A DNA stretch of 64,000 nucleotides. It comes from Cranoglanis bouderius (Eukaryota; Chordata; Actinopteri; Siluriformes; Cranoglanididae). The notes beneath the pieces were generated by a model. The model worked only from the letters and a program-made list of their open reading frames with translations. It made no database searches and was not told the origin of the DNA. This document shows positions 11,268 through 24,389 of this stretch, one piece after another. Position 1 is the stretch's first letter. The number at the start of each line of letters is the position of its first letter. The DNA is taken from positions 29,824,899 to 29,888,898 of the forward strand of contig CM042535.1 of assembly GCA_023630585.1 (NCBI GenBank), given 5' to 3'. The translations under genes and the position numbers were made by a program.

Positions 11268-13439
11268 GGGGTCTGTTATTTTTTTTATTATTTTGTTACA
11301 GTGGAGGAAATCTCAACCCACTTTATTTAAGTTGTTATATTTAGGGGTCCAAGCACCAAAGTCAACTCAGAACTAACGTGTTCTATCAGTGGAAAGTTCA
11401 GAAATGGAAAGCACTATGGCCCCAAAAAATATTATTTGAAAAATCTAAATTATGTTCATTAAATAAAGCCATACTGAGGGAGTCTGTGGAATTTATTTAC
11501 TGTTAAAGGGGTATATCATCGTGCAAAAGTGAGCATGTGGGACAGTTGTTTTTTTTTGTTGACAGATTTGGGGTTTTTTTGCCCGTGTGGATTGTGTGCT
11601 TTTGTCTTTGTCTATTCGGAGATGAATGAAGTTCAGAGTCATTTCATCAGGCTTTTCACAAGAAAATAAATAAATAAATAAATAAAATTTAATAAATAAA
11701 TAAACAAAGTCAAAAACTGCTCCATGTAGGATACAGATAGAACTTAGGTTTCATTCTAAGTTTCTTTCTTTCTTTTTTTTTTTTAACAGTTGTGATTTGT
11801 GGTTTTGTGTTTGTGAGGTTTGTGTGCATTGCAACCTGATATTTATACACCAAAAAGGACATGGTTAAAGGAAACAGCAAAGTTCTTCTTTATTTCCAGT
11901 TTGTTTCCATTTTGTGTTTGTATTTATGAGCATTTATGAGCATTCAGCATTTATGCTTTAAATGATCCTGTTACCAAGAAAAGATTATTCTTCTGCATTC
12001 TTATAGTGTCACAAATTAGAATAGCTTCATATAGTTCCACAGTAAAAACACTCTATATGTGCATTTACCTTTTTAAAATATATATCTAAAAAAAAAAAAT
12101 GCTATTAATAGTACATTATACAGGGCAGGGGAATATCTACTCTGTGAGCTGCTGTTAACTGACAATATCTTAACATGACGTTAGGTCACCCTTATCAGAG
12201 CCTCCCTAAACTTCATCAATATTCTGCATTAAAAAAGCAATGTCACTGAATCCTTGTGCTTAAAAAGAAACTCAAATGACAAACCTATGTAGGCATGCCA
12301 CTGAATTCATTTACTAAATGCTGCTAAAATGACTGAGTTCTTTTTTGGAAATATTTCCGTGAACAGCAGTGGTGTGAGTAGAGCAGAGCGTTGGGTGAGA
12401 GCTAAACTAAATGTCGATCAGCACAATCTGTCTTTCAGCATGAAGGACACGGCTCCCTGAAGCACTAGACAAAGTGTTACTGATCATCTGTCAGAGAGAC
12501 AAGGACCCCTAGTGGACACAAGCAAAGTCAACTGTGATCCTCTAAACTGTTTTTTATTTATTTATTTATTTATTTATGTTTTATGTAAAACATTCAACAT
12601 TCTCAGTCAATATGAACTGTGGACTTAGCAGTTCTGAATAAATAATTCAATCTAAATTTCTACTAAAAATGAAACTATACTCATTTTCCCCCCCAGTTAT
12701 CTACCTTACTCAACTTCATTAATCAACCTGTCATAACATATTTCAGACATTATTAGACATTATATGAGGCAATTTGACTTGCGACTAGAAAGGTGTTTTT
12801 GTTGACAGCTATAAGGCATTGCACGTGTTATAATTATTTATTAAAATGCATGAAATGCTTTATTACTGCACTGTATTTGCACAGTGCTCATAACATGACT
12901 TGACACAATTAAGAGAAATGGATGTAGGAAATACTGTTTGTTTTTATAAAATATTTTCATTGACATTTCAAGTCCACAGAAACGTCTGTCAGTAATCTAC
13001 ACTTAGAAATGAAAAGTATATAAATTCACTTATTACAATCAGAGCAGTTCTCAGCCAACGACTGGACAAAATGCTTTAAGCCCTTTCTTTGCTCTTGGTG
13101 ATATAATGTTCTAAACACTACTTATAACTCATCATGTTAACAAGTTACACTGCTACTGTATAAACTGTAGTGCCTTTTCATAAATAATTATAACCATGTG
13201 TATGGTACCTTGCATTACAAAATGCTATGAATGTATTCATAGGTTATTATCTGTACTGTATGGTCTTTGTAGAAACTTTGGCATTTCTAATTTGCTCATT
13301 TCTGGTATCATCAGAGTCGCATGATCGGTTCAATTTGAGAAATATAAGTTGTATTGTAAATAACTGAAATGTAAATAAGCTCAACTGGGTTTTACGATTT
13401 AGACCAAAATGGCAAGTGGATAAAAGTTTCATCCATCAC
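11268..13439. other. No gene seen; short AT-rich tandem repeats
   Basis: Holds AATA runs near 11665-11705, a T tract at 11771-11785, and a TTTA run near 12552-12578. It would be intronic if the exon at 13499-13652 belongs to a minus-strand gene that continues toward lower coordinates. I could not identify a second exon. Confidence 0.45.
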
Positions 13440-13498
13440 TTAGCAGTAACCAAAACACATAATTAAAAACAAACAAACAAACAAAAAAAAACACTCAC

Positions 13499-13652
13499 CA
13501 TCTCCAAACAACCAGTAAGAAATTGGAAAGAGAATGAACACCAGCAGAATATACACTCCTCCTAGACATTCACCAGCTGGCACCATCGTTTTCAAATGAG
13601 CTGGCAGTTTGACATCAATCCACTTCCAGTGCGTATTTACAGTTTCTGACAT
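13499..13652 (-). CDS. Candidate first coding exon, small membrane protein (partial)
   Basis: I do not recognise this protein. Reading down from the ATG at 13652 it encodes about 51 residues starting MSETVNTHWKWIDVKLPAHL and then a hydrophobic segment, GGVYILLVFILFPISYWLF, long enough for one membrane span. Immediately after ...FGDG comes a consensus splice donor (GTGAGT, complement of 13493-13498), leaving one base of the next codon. An A stands at position -3 of the ATG. The composition is non-repetitive and protein-like, unlike its neighbours. The frame continues past the donor only into AC/AAAC-rich sequence (LFVCLFLIMC), which looks like intron. Inference: 5' end of a host gene transcribed toward lower coordinates, with the remaining exons unidentified. 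It could also be a chance frame. A membrane role is suggested only by the hydrophobic stretch. Confidence 0.5.
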
Positions 13653-13663
13653 TATTAAGTCTC

Positions 13664-14290
13664 TCCGTGTGTGTGTGTGTGTGTGTATGTTTGTGTGTGC
13701 GCAAGATCACGAATTGGAAATAACCCAAACTGCTACCTACGCACACCGACACAAACACACCCAATCCCAATCTACTGCCTTCTATTATCTTCATTACAGT
13801 CCGTTTTCATTACCTACATCAGATCATGGACACTGACATTCGACAAAAGCCCATGTGATGTGTTTGTTGTTTGCTGGGCTTTTTTGGAAGCACCATCAAG
13901 GTATCAAGGCCTGATGTTTATCCTAGATGTGTTGGTCTAATGCTAGTGATGACAGATGTGTAGTAGACCATAAATTAGACTCTTTAAACACAACAATGTG
14001 TTTCATTATGTCTCTTTGTGTAGGTGGGAAGGGCGGGTTTCCCAGCCTGGAGATACAGAACATTTATAAAACATAGAAAACATTTCCCATCATTCAGTTA
14101 TCAAATGAGCACTGTGCTAATAGAGACGGTTTCAGTTATTACAGTGCATTTTCAGGCTAAATCAGGCAATTTTAGGTAATAGGAAACTTGGCAAAGGGAA
14201 TGGTTGTCAAGACATAAAGACTAAAGTAAAAATACATCACTGTGAACACAAACACACACACTAGTTTTTGTGACATTTCAGCAGGGAGTG
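13664..14290. other. No gene seen; GT repeat
   Basis: A (GT)n tract at 13668-13700 lies just upstream (minus strand) of the candidate exon. No TATA box or initiator could be assigned. Confidence 0.4.
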
Positions 14291-14296
14291 GACCAA

Positions 14297-14680
14297 AAGT
14301 ACTGAGAAATTATACTTACATCAAAGTCCAGATAAATAATGTGTCAAAATCTTAATTAAAATTGGAAGTATCGAGCCAAAATTTGCTGAAATGAAAGTAA
14401 AAAGTTGCTACTTTTAAGTATAGAATGATAAAATTAAATCATGTTTTCATGTGAAAAGTAGCTTTTAATCTCTGTTAGTTTGCTGGTCATATGCACAGCT
14501 CTGCTACATAGTATGATCATTAATTATTCAGAAGTAAAATATCCTGGAAATAAATCAATATTATTATTTTTATACCAATAACTAGAATTTGACTTGCTGC
14601 CTAGCCAATTACATTAGCTACTAGAATTGATGCTAGTCTAACTTTGCATTAGTTAACTAAGTAAACTTAGTTAACGCTGA
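14297..14680 (+). mobile_element. Dispersed AT-rich repeat, copy 1 (GTACTGAGAAATTATACTT family)
   Basis: It starts AAAGTACTGAGAAATTATAC and runs through CTACTTTTAAGTATAG to GCTAGTCTAACTTTGCATTAG. The same order of phrases occurs at 36110-36515, so the two are copies in the same orientation. The family resembles non-autonomous DNA elements of teleosts. I cannot see both ends. Confidence 0.55.
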
Positions 14681-14689
14681 AGAGTGAAA

Positions 14690-14945
14690 AGAGTGAAGGC
14701 CAATATGCTGTATCACAGGGCAGCGTAACACTACTAGCGCTATCTGCCCTCTTCCACATAGATGACCTCACAGACACTTGATTGACAGAAGAGAAAGTAT
14801 GACATCCCTCCCACTCAGAGAGCATGGCCAGTTTTGCTCTCTTGGCTCATAACCATGGAATGCTATGGAATCATTAGGATTTCGAACTTGCGATCTCCCG
14901 ATGATAAGATATGATGGTAAGATGACGATGCGGTAGGACGCAGAG
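14690..14945 (-). mobile_element. SINE-like repeat with tRNA box B remnant
   Basis: GAGCATGGCCAGTTTTGCTC, with flanking text, is shared with 47480-47545. At 14880-14900 the plus strand reads GATTTCGAACTTGCGATCTC, whose complement resembles a tRNA-type box B (GTTCGAAATCC), as expected for a tRNA-derived SINE in reverse orientation. Diverged and without clear ends. Confidence 0.45.
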
Positions 14946-15139
14946 GCCAATTCAGGTCCAAAAAAAGGTTATGTGTAGTCCACACCAATTGCTATAAATA
15001 TTGCTGCTAGACCACTAAATAGTTTACTGTTTACAGCCTATGTTCTGTGTATTTACTGTTCTGTGCATTTAATGTTCTGTGTACTTTTTCTCACACTGTT
15101 GTGTATTTTCACTTTATATGGTCTGGCATACTGTTATGT

Positions 15140-16065
15140 GTTGCAGCATGGTCATGGAGAAATAACTTTTTGTTCCAATGTATACAAGAATGGATCAGAC
15201 TGGATCAGACTTGTTTGTCCAGCACATCCCACTGATGCTTGATCAGATTGAGATCTGGGAATCTGGAGGCCAAGTCAACTCGTTGTCATGTTTCTCAAAC
15301 CATTCCTGAACAGTCTTTGCAGTGTGGCAGGGTGCATTATCCTGCTGAAAGAGGCCACTGCCATTAGTGAATACCGTTGCCATGAAGTGTACTTGGTCTG
15401 TTTAGGTAGGTTGTATGTGTCAAAGTAACATCCACATGAATGCCAGGAGCCAAGGTTTCCCAGAAGAACATTGCCCAGAGCATCACACTGCCTCCACCAG
15501 CTCCCACAGTGCATCCTGGTGTCATCTCTTCCCCAGGTATGTGACGCACACGCACCCAGCTCTCTACACGATATAAAAGAAAACGTGATTCATGAGGCCA
15601 CGCAACCTTCTTCCATTGCTCCATGATCCAGTTCTGGTGCTCACATGCCCATTTGCAGATGCTTTCTGCAGTGGATAGGAGTCAGCATGGGCACTCTGAC
15701 CGGTCTACGGCTACACAGCCCCATACACAGTAAGCTGTAATGCACTGTAGGTTCAGACACCTTTCTATCATAGCCAGCCTTAACTTTTTCATCAGGTTGT
15801 GCTACAGTAGCTCTTCTGTGGGAACGGAACAGATGGACTAGCCTTCGTTCCCCAAACACATTAATGAGCCTTGGCTGCCCATGACGCTGTTGTCCTTTCA
15901 CCGGCTGTCCTTCCTTGGACCACTGTTGGTAGGCAGTAACCATGCATACCGGGAACACCTCACAAGACCTGCTGTTTTGGAGATGCTCTGACCCAGTCGT
16001 CTAGCCATCGCTCAGATCCTTATTAATGCATTTCACTGTTCCTTCTTTCAACCTACTTGTAAGTT
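15140..16065 (-). pseudogene. Tc1-like transposase pseudogene
   Basis: Read on the minus strand, the segments line up with a Tc1 transposase. First comes a helix-turn-helix part (ARRLGQSISKTAGLV near 16030). At 15958-15641 follows TAYQQWSKEGQPVKGQQRHG and HRRATVAQPDEKVKAGYDRK. At 15624-15480 come MEQWKKVAWPHESRFLL and GGGSVMLWAMFFWETL, then FQQDNAPCHTAKTVQEWFEK near 15310-15350, and the C-terminal ...DLNLIKHQWDVLDKQV near 15200. The gene is dead. The first catalytic aspartate (usually DES) is histidine (HES), the final glutamate site reads IKHQWD instead of IEHLWD, and frames change near 15935, 15640, 15480 and 15260. The second aspartate (QQDN) remains. No intact terminal repeats were seen. 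Confidence 0.88.
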
Positions 16066-16276
16066 GGGCTTCTTGTCTAGTATATTAGTTTCTCTGCTCC
16101 ATTCAAATGTCATTTTGATCAATTCTCAGCAAATTAAAACATACATATACACAACCTCTTATTGTAGAAATTGCACTGCTACTTTATATGCATGAATTGT
16201 TGCTGACAGCCAATTATTCTTCTGTCCTGGCTGTGTGACTAATACGTCTACCTGTGTTGAATACTGAATGCATATA

Positions 16277-16805
16277 CAGAACTGTGCAAAAGAAATGCTG
16301 TAGAGAAAAAATGCCTTCAAAATAATGAAATTAAATGTTTCGACGTTAAAAAAATACCGTAAAGAGCAGTAAACAGTAGTAAATGAAACAAAGTCAATAT
16401 TTGGTGTGAAAAATTTTTTTAAATAAAAATAGTAGTTTCCAGTATAATTTGTGCAGTTTTATAAGGAAATAAGCTGGTAAGTTTTATTGAGCATCTTGCA
16501 GAACCAGACACAGTTCTTCTGGAGACTTTGACTTTCGCACTTGCTTCTTATTTTTGCAGCAAATCCCAGCAGCCTTCATTGTGTTTTTTGTCTGAAAAGT
16601 GTCTCCTACATAATATGCTGCTTTCTTTAATGACATACAAACATTTTTCTGTAATATTTAATTTTGTTCTAGAAAACTAATGTTTGGGAATCTAAAATGT
16701 TTTTTGTACTGACTTGATAATGTAGAAGTCATAAAATAAAAAAAAATCTATAACAAAGTTTGTACTAAAAAAAAATAGAATACCTAAAACTTTTGCACAG
16801 TACTG
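16277..16805. mobile_element. TA-flanked Tc1/mariner-type MITE, copy 2
   Basis: Same family and orientation as 3800-4359. The left end is CAGAACTGTGCAAAAG (the outer repeat partly deleted), there is a shared core (GCCTTCAAAATAATGAAATT; ACCGTAAAGAGCAGTAAACA), and the right end is CCTAAAACTTTTGCACAGTACTG. TA precedes it at 16275-16276. The right flank reads TG, consistent with a mutated TA. Confidence 0.85.
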
Positions 16806-18237
<1,432 letters not shown>

Positions 18238-18239
18238 TA

Positions 18240-19735
18240 CAACCCCAATTCCAAAAAAGTTGGGAAGCTGTGTAAAATGTAAATAAAAATAGAATGCAAA
18301 TCCCATAAACCCATATGTTATTCACAATAGAACATAGAAAACATATCAAATGTTTACACTGATGAAATGTACCATTTTAAGAAAAAAAAAGCGAATTTTG
18401 AATTTGATGGCTGCAACACGTCTCAAAAAAAGTTGGGAACAAACAAAACTTTTCCAACAAAAGGCTGGAAAAGTAAGTGTTACTAAAAATAAACAGCTGG
18501 AGGAACATTTTGCAACTAATTAGGTTAATTGGCAACAGGTCAGTAACATGATTTAAAAACTGCAAAAAACTGTGTCTACAAATTGTGGAACAATTACAGA
18601 ATAATGTTTCTCAATGTAAAATTGTGAAGACTTTGAATATCTCATCATCTACAGTACATAATCTCGTCAAAAGATTCCGAGAATCTGGAGAAATCTCTGT
18701 TCACAAGGGACAAGGGCGAAAATCAATATTGCATGCCCGTGATCTTTCGGGCCCTCAGGCGGTACTGCATTAAAGCAGGCATGATTCTGTAATGGAAATC
18801 GCTGCATGGGCTCAGAAACACCTCCAGAACTCATTGTCTGTGAACACAGTTCGCCGTGCCCTCCATAAATGCTGGTTAAAGCTCTATCATGCAAAGAAGC
18901 AGCCATATGTGAACATGATCAAGAAACGCCACCGTCTTCTCTGGGCCAAAGCTCATTTAAAATGGACTGAGGCAAAGTGGAAAACTGTTCTGTGGTCAAA
19001 TGAATTGAAATTTGAAACGCTTTTTGGAAACCATGGATGCCACATACTCTGGACTAAAGAGGACTAAAGAGGAGAGGGACCATCCGGCTTGTTATCAGCG
19101 CTCAGTTCAAAAGCCTACATCTCTGATGGTATGGGGTGCATTAGTGGTGCATTAGTGCCTATGGAATGGGCAGCTTGCACATCTGGAAAGGCACCATCAA
19201 TGCTGAAAGGTATATACAGGTTTTAGAGCAACATATGCTTCCATCCAGACGATGTCTTTTTCAGGGAAGGACTTGAATATTTCAGCAAGACAATACTAAA
19301 CCACATACTAAACACATCTATTACAACAGCATGGTTTCATAGTAGAAGAGTCCGGGTGCTGAACTGGCCTGACTGCAGTCCAGACCTTTTACCAACTGAA
19401 AACATTTGGCGAATCATGAAATGAAAAATACGGGAAATAAGACCCAGGACTGTTGAGCTGCTAGAATCCTGTATCAGACACGAATGGGACAACATTCCTC
19501 TCCCAAAACTCCAGCAACTGGTCTCCTCAGTTCCCAGACATATACGGACTGTTGTTAAAAGAAGAGGGGATGCTACACAGTGGCAAACATGGCCCTGTCC
19601 CAAATTCAAAATTACCTTATTCTTTCCTTAAAATGGTACATTTCCTCAGTTTAAACATTTGATATGTTTTCTATGTTCTATTGTGAATAACATATGTGTT
19701 TGTGAGATTTGCAAATCATTGCATTCTGTTATTTC
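18240..19735 (+). mobile_element. Tc1-like transposon, nearly full length, decayed
   Basis: The left terminus is CAACCCCAATTCCAAAAAAG after TA (18238-18239). The inner motif TCTCAAAAAAAGTTGGGAAC near 18420 repeats the outer one. Near the right end, CATTTGATATGTTTTCTATG and ATTTGCAAATCATTGCATTC mirror the left end, but the outermost 40 or so bases are lost. It encloses the transposase pseudogene at 18570-19600. Confidence 0.85.
18570..19600 (+). pseudogene. Tc1-like transposase pseudogene
   Basis: Segments in order: a paired-type DNA-binding region at 18585-18720 (EQLQNNVSQCKIVKTLNISS, SSTVHNLVKRFRESGEISVH); the middle part at 18792-19067 (KHLQNSLSVNTVRRALHKCW, KRHRLLWAKAHLKWTEAKWK); then SLMVWG-like text near 19120, IFQQDNTKPH near 19280-19315 and PTENIWRIMK near 19392-19420. 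Of the catalytic triad, the second aspartate and the final glutamate are visible. The first is changed, the segment reading LWSNELKFE where family members have WSDESKF. The start region is deleted, the frame shifts near 18775 and again after 19060, and small duplications (GGACTAAAGA; GCATTAGT) are present. It cannot be active. Confidence 0.88.
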
Positions 19736-19836
19736 TGCTAATAATATACTTTAACATTTCTATTTTAAGAAAATCTAAATATATTTTACAGAAAATGGCA
19801 TGTTTTATGTAGGCTATTTTCTAACCTAAATGCAGT

Positions 19837-19925
19837 CCATCCATCCATTTTCCATAATGCTTATCCTACACAGGGTCGCAGGGAGCCTGGAGCCTATCCC
19901 AGGGGACTCAGGGCACAAGGCAAAA
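19837..19925 (-). mobile_element. tRNA-derived SINE, 3' fragment
   Basis: It starts with (CCAT)n then TTATCCTACACAGGGTCGCA and GGGAGCCTGGAGCCTATCCC, the complement of the tail region of the SINE at 28241-28590. Only the tail is present. Confidence 0.8.
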
Positions 19926-20300
19926 CCAGTAAGCCAACGTACCCTCCCCCCAACCGCCTCAATCAATTCAGTTTGTAATCAGATATCGACTGTCAAAATG
20001 TCTGCAATGTTCCTGTGCCGTCACATCATCATCATCATCATCAAAACAGAGAAGAGCTCTTGCACACACTGTACAGATGACAAAAGTTTTAAAATGCTTC
20101 AATGATCTGTAAAAGGACATTAATAAAAGGATATGTAGAGATTTGAACACAACTGACTGAATGGATCAGAGATTTTTCCTCACTGATGTTAGTGTGAACA
20201 GAGATTGTTTGAGTGAAGAGACGATGATGAGTTTAAAATGCCACAAGTGACTTTTACCTCAGGTGATGAGACAGAGACTGATCTGGATGAAGCTGATTAT
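19926..20300. other. No gene seen
   Basis: Includes (CAT)n at 20027-20043. The ORFs are unremarkable. Confidence 0.4.
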
Positions 20301-20307
20301 CATTTAC

Positions 20308-20370
20308 ATTTAGGGTTAATGTTAGGGTTAGGGGTTAGAGTTAGAGTCAGAGTTAGGGTTAGGGTTAAAG
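20308..20370. repeat. Degenerate telomere-like TTAGGG repeats
   Basis: TTAGGGTTA-type units occur about 8 times with variants (TTAGAG, TCAGAG). Too short and diverged for a telomere; an internal telomere-like or GTTAGG minisatellite. Confidence 0.7.
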
Positions 20371-22460
20371 TGGGAGCTCGTTTTCCATTGTACACTTATA
20401 ATTCTTTACAGTTTGGGAGTAATTTTTTTCGAATAAGTAGATTAGGCTGTAAATGTAGAGGCATCTTTCAGTTGAATGTGAATGAACTCTCTATATGCAA
20501 ATGTCTCCCTTTTCACGTTTGAGTGTAAGCAGACTGTAAAACCCTGAAGCATATTTCTGAATGTGTTACCAACTATATATGGTAGAAAACGGCAAACTAT
20601 GACCATGTAAAGGGTTTTCTCGAGGTGCTATACATATTACTCAGATTACATCATGCTTTGTTACTGAAAGTAAAAAAAAAAGAAAAAAAGATAATTAGAA
20701 ATGGGGTCATGAACTCAGACCTGCATAGACTGATGTAGACATCTTTTCACATGTAACTGGGAAATTAACACTAAATCATATCTGAGTGTTTCTCTGCTCT
20801 TTGTGTATTTATAGCACAGCTGTCTCTCCAGTCTAACACACACCCATCAGTTTATCAGTTTGTATCATTTCAAGTCTGAGGGCTGAACTGTAATGGCAAC
20901 TTCATGTCACTAGAGGGCAGTACAGCCATTACACGGTCATGCTGAGGCAGACAAAGTGGTTTTCCAAAAGGGTTGCAATAGAATAACGAAGATCCTCTAA
21001 CAGAAAACCAACCAGATGCTGTGATAAAAGATACGAAACAGAAAACTGCAGTGATGTGGTATTGATGTGGTAGTGATAGCAATGTCAACTTAAAGAAGAA
21101 CTACAGAGAAGGTTTGCCCTATGGGTGAGAGGAGCACTTGGGGCTGTGACCCTTACGCAGGAAGAGTGGCTCAACCAGATTTAAAGAATAACAACATCGA
21201 TGTCAGTCCAGAAGAGCCCAAAGAACAGCAAATATACTGCACCATATCCACATGATCACTGTTAAGAAGCTTTTTGCCATTTTCAGTACAAATATTTGCA
21301 CACCACTTAGAACAAAATTTAGATGGCAAGTGCATTTAATGTAGAGTACTATTTAGTATGTTCATGTTCCTTATTACCACAAGTTACACAAATTGACAAA
21401 TAGTGCTCAATGTGTTGACGTAATTTCCACTGAAACAGGAAGTCAGGGTGGGACATATCGAGTGGCCCCTCCCCTCTTTTAAATAGACGATAGCATTTAG
21501 CTTACCTCACAGCCCAGGCTAGGCCGTACTTGACAGTTAGTACCACGGATTTTTATAATGTTGGGGCAGGACACTTCAGATTCTAGAGAGCATTTGATTG
21601 GACAGAAAATCTGATGAGAACCTGAAGTGCAGAATGATGTCATCAAAACTGTTGATCCGTATTGGTGGTAGAGAGAGACTGTAAATTTTGAATGCATATA
21701 TTTTCTAAATGCGAATTTTGTCATTGTTTTGGAGCGCACTAGCTTATTGATAACCTTAAGGCTAACATATTCATACTAAAAGCCACAAAACTTCAATGTT
21801 GATTTCTTTAAGATATTTATAGTTTATTTATTTTTTTTTTTTTTATTGCCGTTTTGAATGTGATGTACATTTTCTTAGAACTTGTATGTACAGATTTTGC
21901 ATTTACAACTGCCTTTACAGCTACAGCGTTGCCAGTTCATGTATTGCCTTTAATTCCTGACACGTCTGTTTTAACTGGCAGATTGCTTGTACAATATTTA
22001 CCCATTTTTCTTGATATATCCGTTAAAGCTTGGCCAAACATGCTTTCTTTAAATCTGGTCTGCAGACTGAGTGCATCATGGCTGTATGTTTGCAGAATAC
22101 ATCCACATTTCAGTTTTATAAGTTTCAAATTCTATGAAATTTTAAAGTAGAGGGGCATTTGTCCAATTTCCACACTCAGTAACCAGAGGGGATGCACACA
22201 TTTGCACTATATATATTTTTTTTGCCAAAATGTTAACAGCTTACTTATGCTGCAAAATTATATGTCATTAAACATGCAGCACAGTAGAATACCACCACCA
22301 ACAATAAAAAAACAACAACATCTGCATTCATCTCCAAAAATGCCATACTACTGAAACAATACATAACAATTTGTCATGTATAACAGTTATTACACGGTAA
22401 TTAAATTGATTTTTTTTGGAAAATGGTAAGTTGTAATCAGTCACAGTTTCAGTGATTCTG
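20371..22460. other. No gene seen; possible unclassified repeat at 21390-21790
   Basis: The stretch GGGACATATCGAGTGGCCCC ... GGACAGAAAATCTGATGAGAACC (21450-21620) resembles a repeat I recall from other fish but cannot class. Poly-T lies at 21831-21844. ORFs on both strands lack domains. Confidence 0.4.

Positions 22461-22462
<2 letters not shown>

Positions 22463-22507
<45 letters not shown>
22463..22507. repeat. (CA)n microsatellite
   Basis: About 22 CA units. A second, interrupted CA tract lies at 22759-22791. Confidence 0.95.
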
Positions 22508-22511
<4 letters not shown>

Positions 22512-23047
22512 AACAACTTCCAACAGGAATTCAGAAGAGGAACACACATTGCTCCATGTCCTCTTAAACTGCTGTGTAAGCACTTGTGCAGTGTCCTTCA
22601 AACTGTGCTGCTCTTCCAGAGGTTGACCTGTAGGAAAGTGTGTGACGAGTGTGTGAGTGTGTGATGCAGTGCATGATGATCTCTGACAGCAGAGAATAGG
22701 ACATCCTAACTAACGCGTCCCAGTGAGCTAGAGCAACTCTTTTCGAATGCCAATGAGGACACACACACACACACATACACACACACACACCCTAGCGATC
22801 CAGAGTGCAAAAAAAATAAAAAATAAAAAAATGGAGATATGTCTAAAATGTAAATGAGTGAGAATTATTTAGCATCCAAAGTTTGACATCTTCTGCAGAA
22901 TTACCGCTAACACTAAAGAACACATTTCTCTTGTCTTTCAACACATTTTTAGCCCAGGACCGAAGGATAGAAAATAATGTTGCCTTACAGTAACATCTAA
23001 AGCACTTTTGGTTTTTCAAATCTTCAACTGTCCAGTTTCAGTGAGCC

Positions 23048-23490
23048 TGTGCCCACTGAAGCTTCCTGTTCTTTCAGGTTGACAGGAGTTGATCTGCTGT
23101 TGTGGCCCATCTGCCTCAAAGGTCAGTGTGTTGTGCATTCTGAGATGCTTTTCTCTTGTAAAGAGTGCTTCTTCGAGTTACCATAGACTTCCTGTCAGCT
23201 CGAACCAGTCTGGTCATTATCCTCTTACCGCTCTCAGCAACAAGGCATTTCCGCCCACAGAACTGTTGCTCACTGTGGTTTTTGTTTTTCGCACCATTCT
23301 GTGTAAACTCTAGAGACTGCTGCGAGTGAAAATCCTAGGAGATCAGCAATACTCAAACTAGCCCATCTGGCACCAACAACCATGCCATGGTTAAAATCAT
23401 AAAGTCATGAAACTCTTAACCTGTTTCGGCATGACTTTATGCATTTATGAATAAGCAAGTGTACATGTGTTCCTATTAAAGTGGCCGGTG
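23048..23490 (-). mobile_element. Tc1-like 5' part with transposase remnant
   Basis: The outer end lies at 23490: reverse complement TCACCGGCCACTTTAATAGG, the terminus of a fish Tc1-like family. The inner text, read on the minus strand, gives the N-terminal transposase part (CGRKCLV-like and VRADRK-like pieces near 23190-23260, with stops). Sister fragments are at 29895-30140 and 38861-39125. Inactive. Confidence 0.65.
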
Positions 23491-23640
23491 ATCAAATGGG
23501 ACTGGATTTCAGCAGGGGTGAAGGCCATCATTTTTGCTTTACCTTTTTTTTTTTTTTTTGTATTTCCTTAAGTGTTGACACACACAGCAATAATAATAAC
23601 AACAACTATAACAATAGTAAACTGATATCAACACACACGC
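23491..23640. other. Left flank of LTR element
   Basis: Poly-T at 23546-23560 and an AATAATAAC-rich stretch. The last five bases before the LTR, CACGC (23636-23640), are the left target duplication. Confidence 0.6.
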
Positions 23641-24367
23641 TGTTAGGTTTCCTCCTCTCCAGCTCTCGCTACACTGCAAGGAGTAGCGAGTGGCATACTT
23701 CCGCATTCCATTGTGCGCATTCCAGCGCTATGCAAAAACTCTCCGATGGACGTTTCATTCATGAACTCACGTTTTGTTTACCTCTGCCATGTGTTCTCAT
23801 GTGTTCGTTCACGTCATGTCTCCGCCTCCTGTGTTTCCCCATGTGCGTTTGTTTTCGTTCTTGTCATGTCTCCGCCTCCTCATTTCTCATTTGTTCATAT
23901 GTATTGATGTCAGGTGTAATTGATTTGGACATGTGATTTCTTTGTGTTTAAATACGCCGCTCCGTTCCCGCTTCGGGGCGGAGTATTAGTTTAGTTTAGC
24001 TTAGATGTGTTTAACCCTGCGCTTTTTTCCCTTAGCTCTTTTTCCGTGGTTTCCAGACCACCTTTCTAGCCTTGCGCGTTTATTTCCGAAGCTCGTAATT
24101 CGTGGTTTCCAGACCACCTTTCTAGCCTAGCGTAGTTTTCCCTGTGTTTTCTGGATTTACATTCTTATTTGGATTGCTTTTACCTTTTTTGGATTACTAC
24201 CTCTTCGGCTAATTACAGTATTATTTTGGATTACTGTGACCTTTCTGTTTATGGATTTATGTTTGATGGAGTTTTTTTATGTTCATTTATGTTTGACCTG
24301 TTCCTAATAAACTGACCACTTTCCCCTGCAAGTGCATCCTGCTTCCTTTACCCCACGTGTCGTAACA
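23641..24367 (+). mobile_element. 5' LTR of non-autonomous LTR element
   Basis: It begins TGTTAGGTTTCCTCCTC and ends CACGTGTCGTAACA, matching 27030-27918 almost base for base apart from about twenty substitutions and one block of extra repeats. The form is TG...CA. A candidate poly-A signal AATAAA lies near 24307. It holds two copies of a unit containing GTGGTTTCCAGACCAC, which can pair as a short hairpin (GTGGT/ACCAC). The length is 727 bp against 889 bp for the 3' LTR; the difference is repeat number. Confidence 0.93.
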
Positions 24368-24389
24368 GAATATTCCGCCCAAAAAATGG

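Noticed and set aside
20308..20370. True telomere or chromosome end
   Set aside because: Only about eight imperfect units with ordinary sequence on both sides.
22328..22664. ORFs with Cys-Val or His-Thr runs
   Set aside because: They translate CA/GT microsatellites, as do those at 32124-32355 and 46616-46893.
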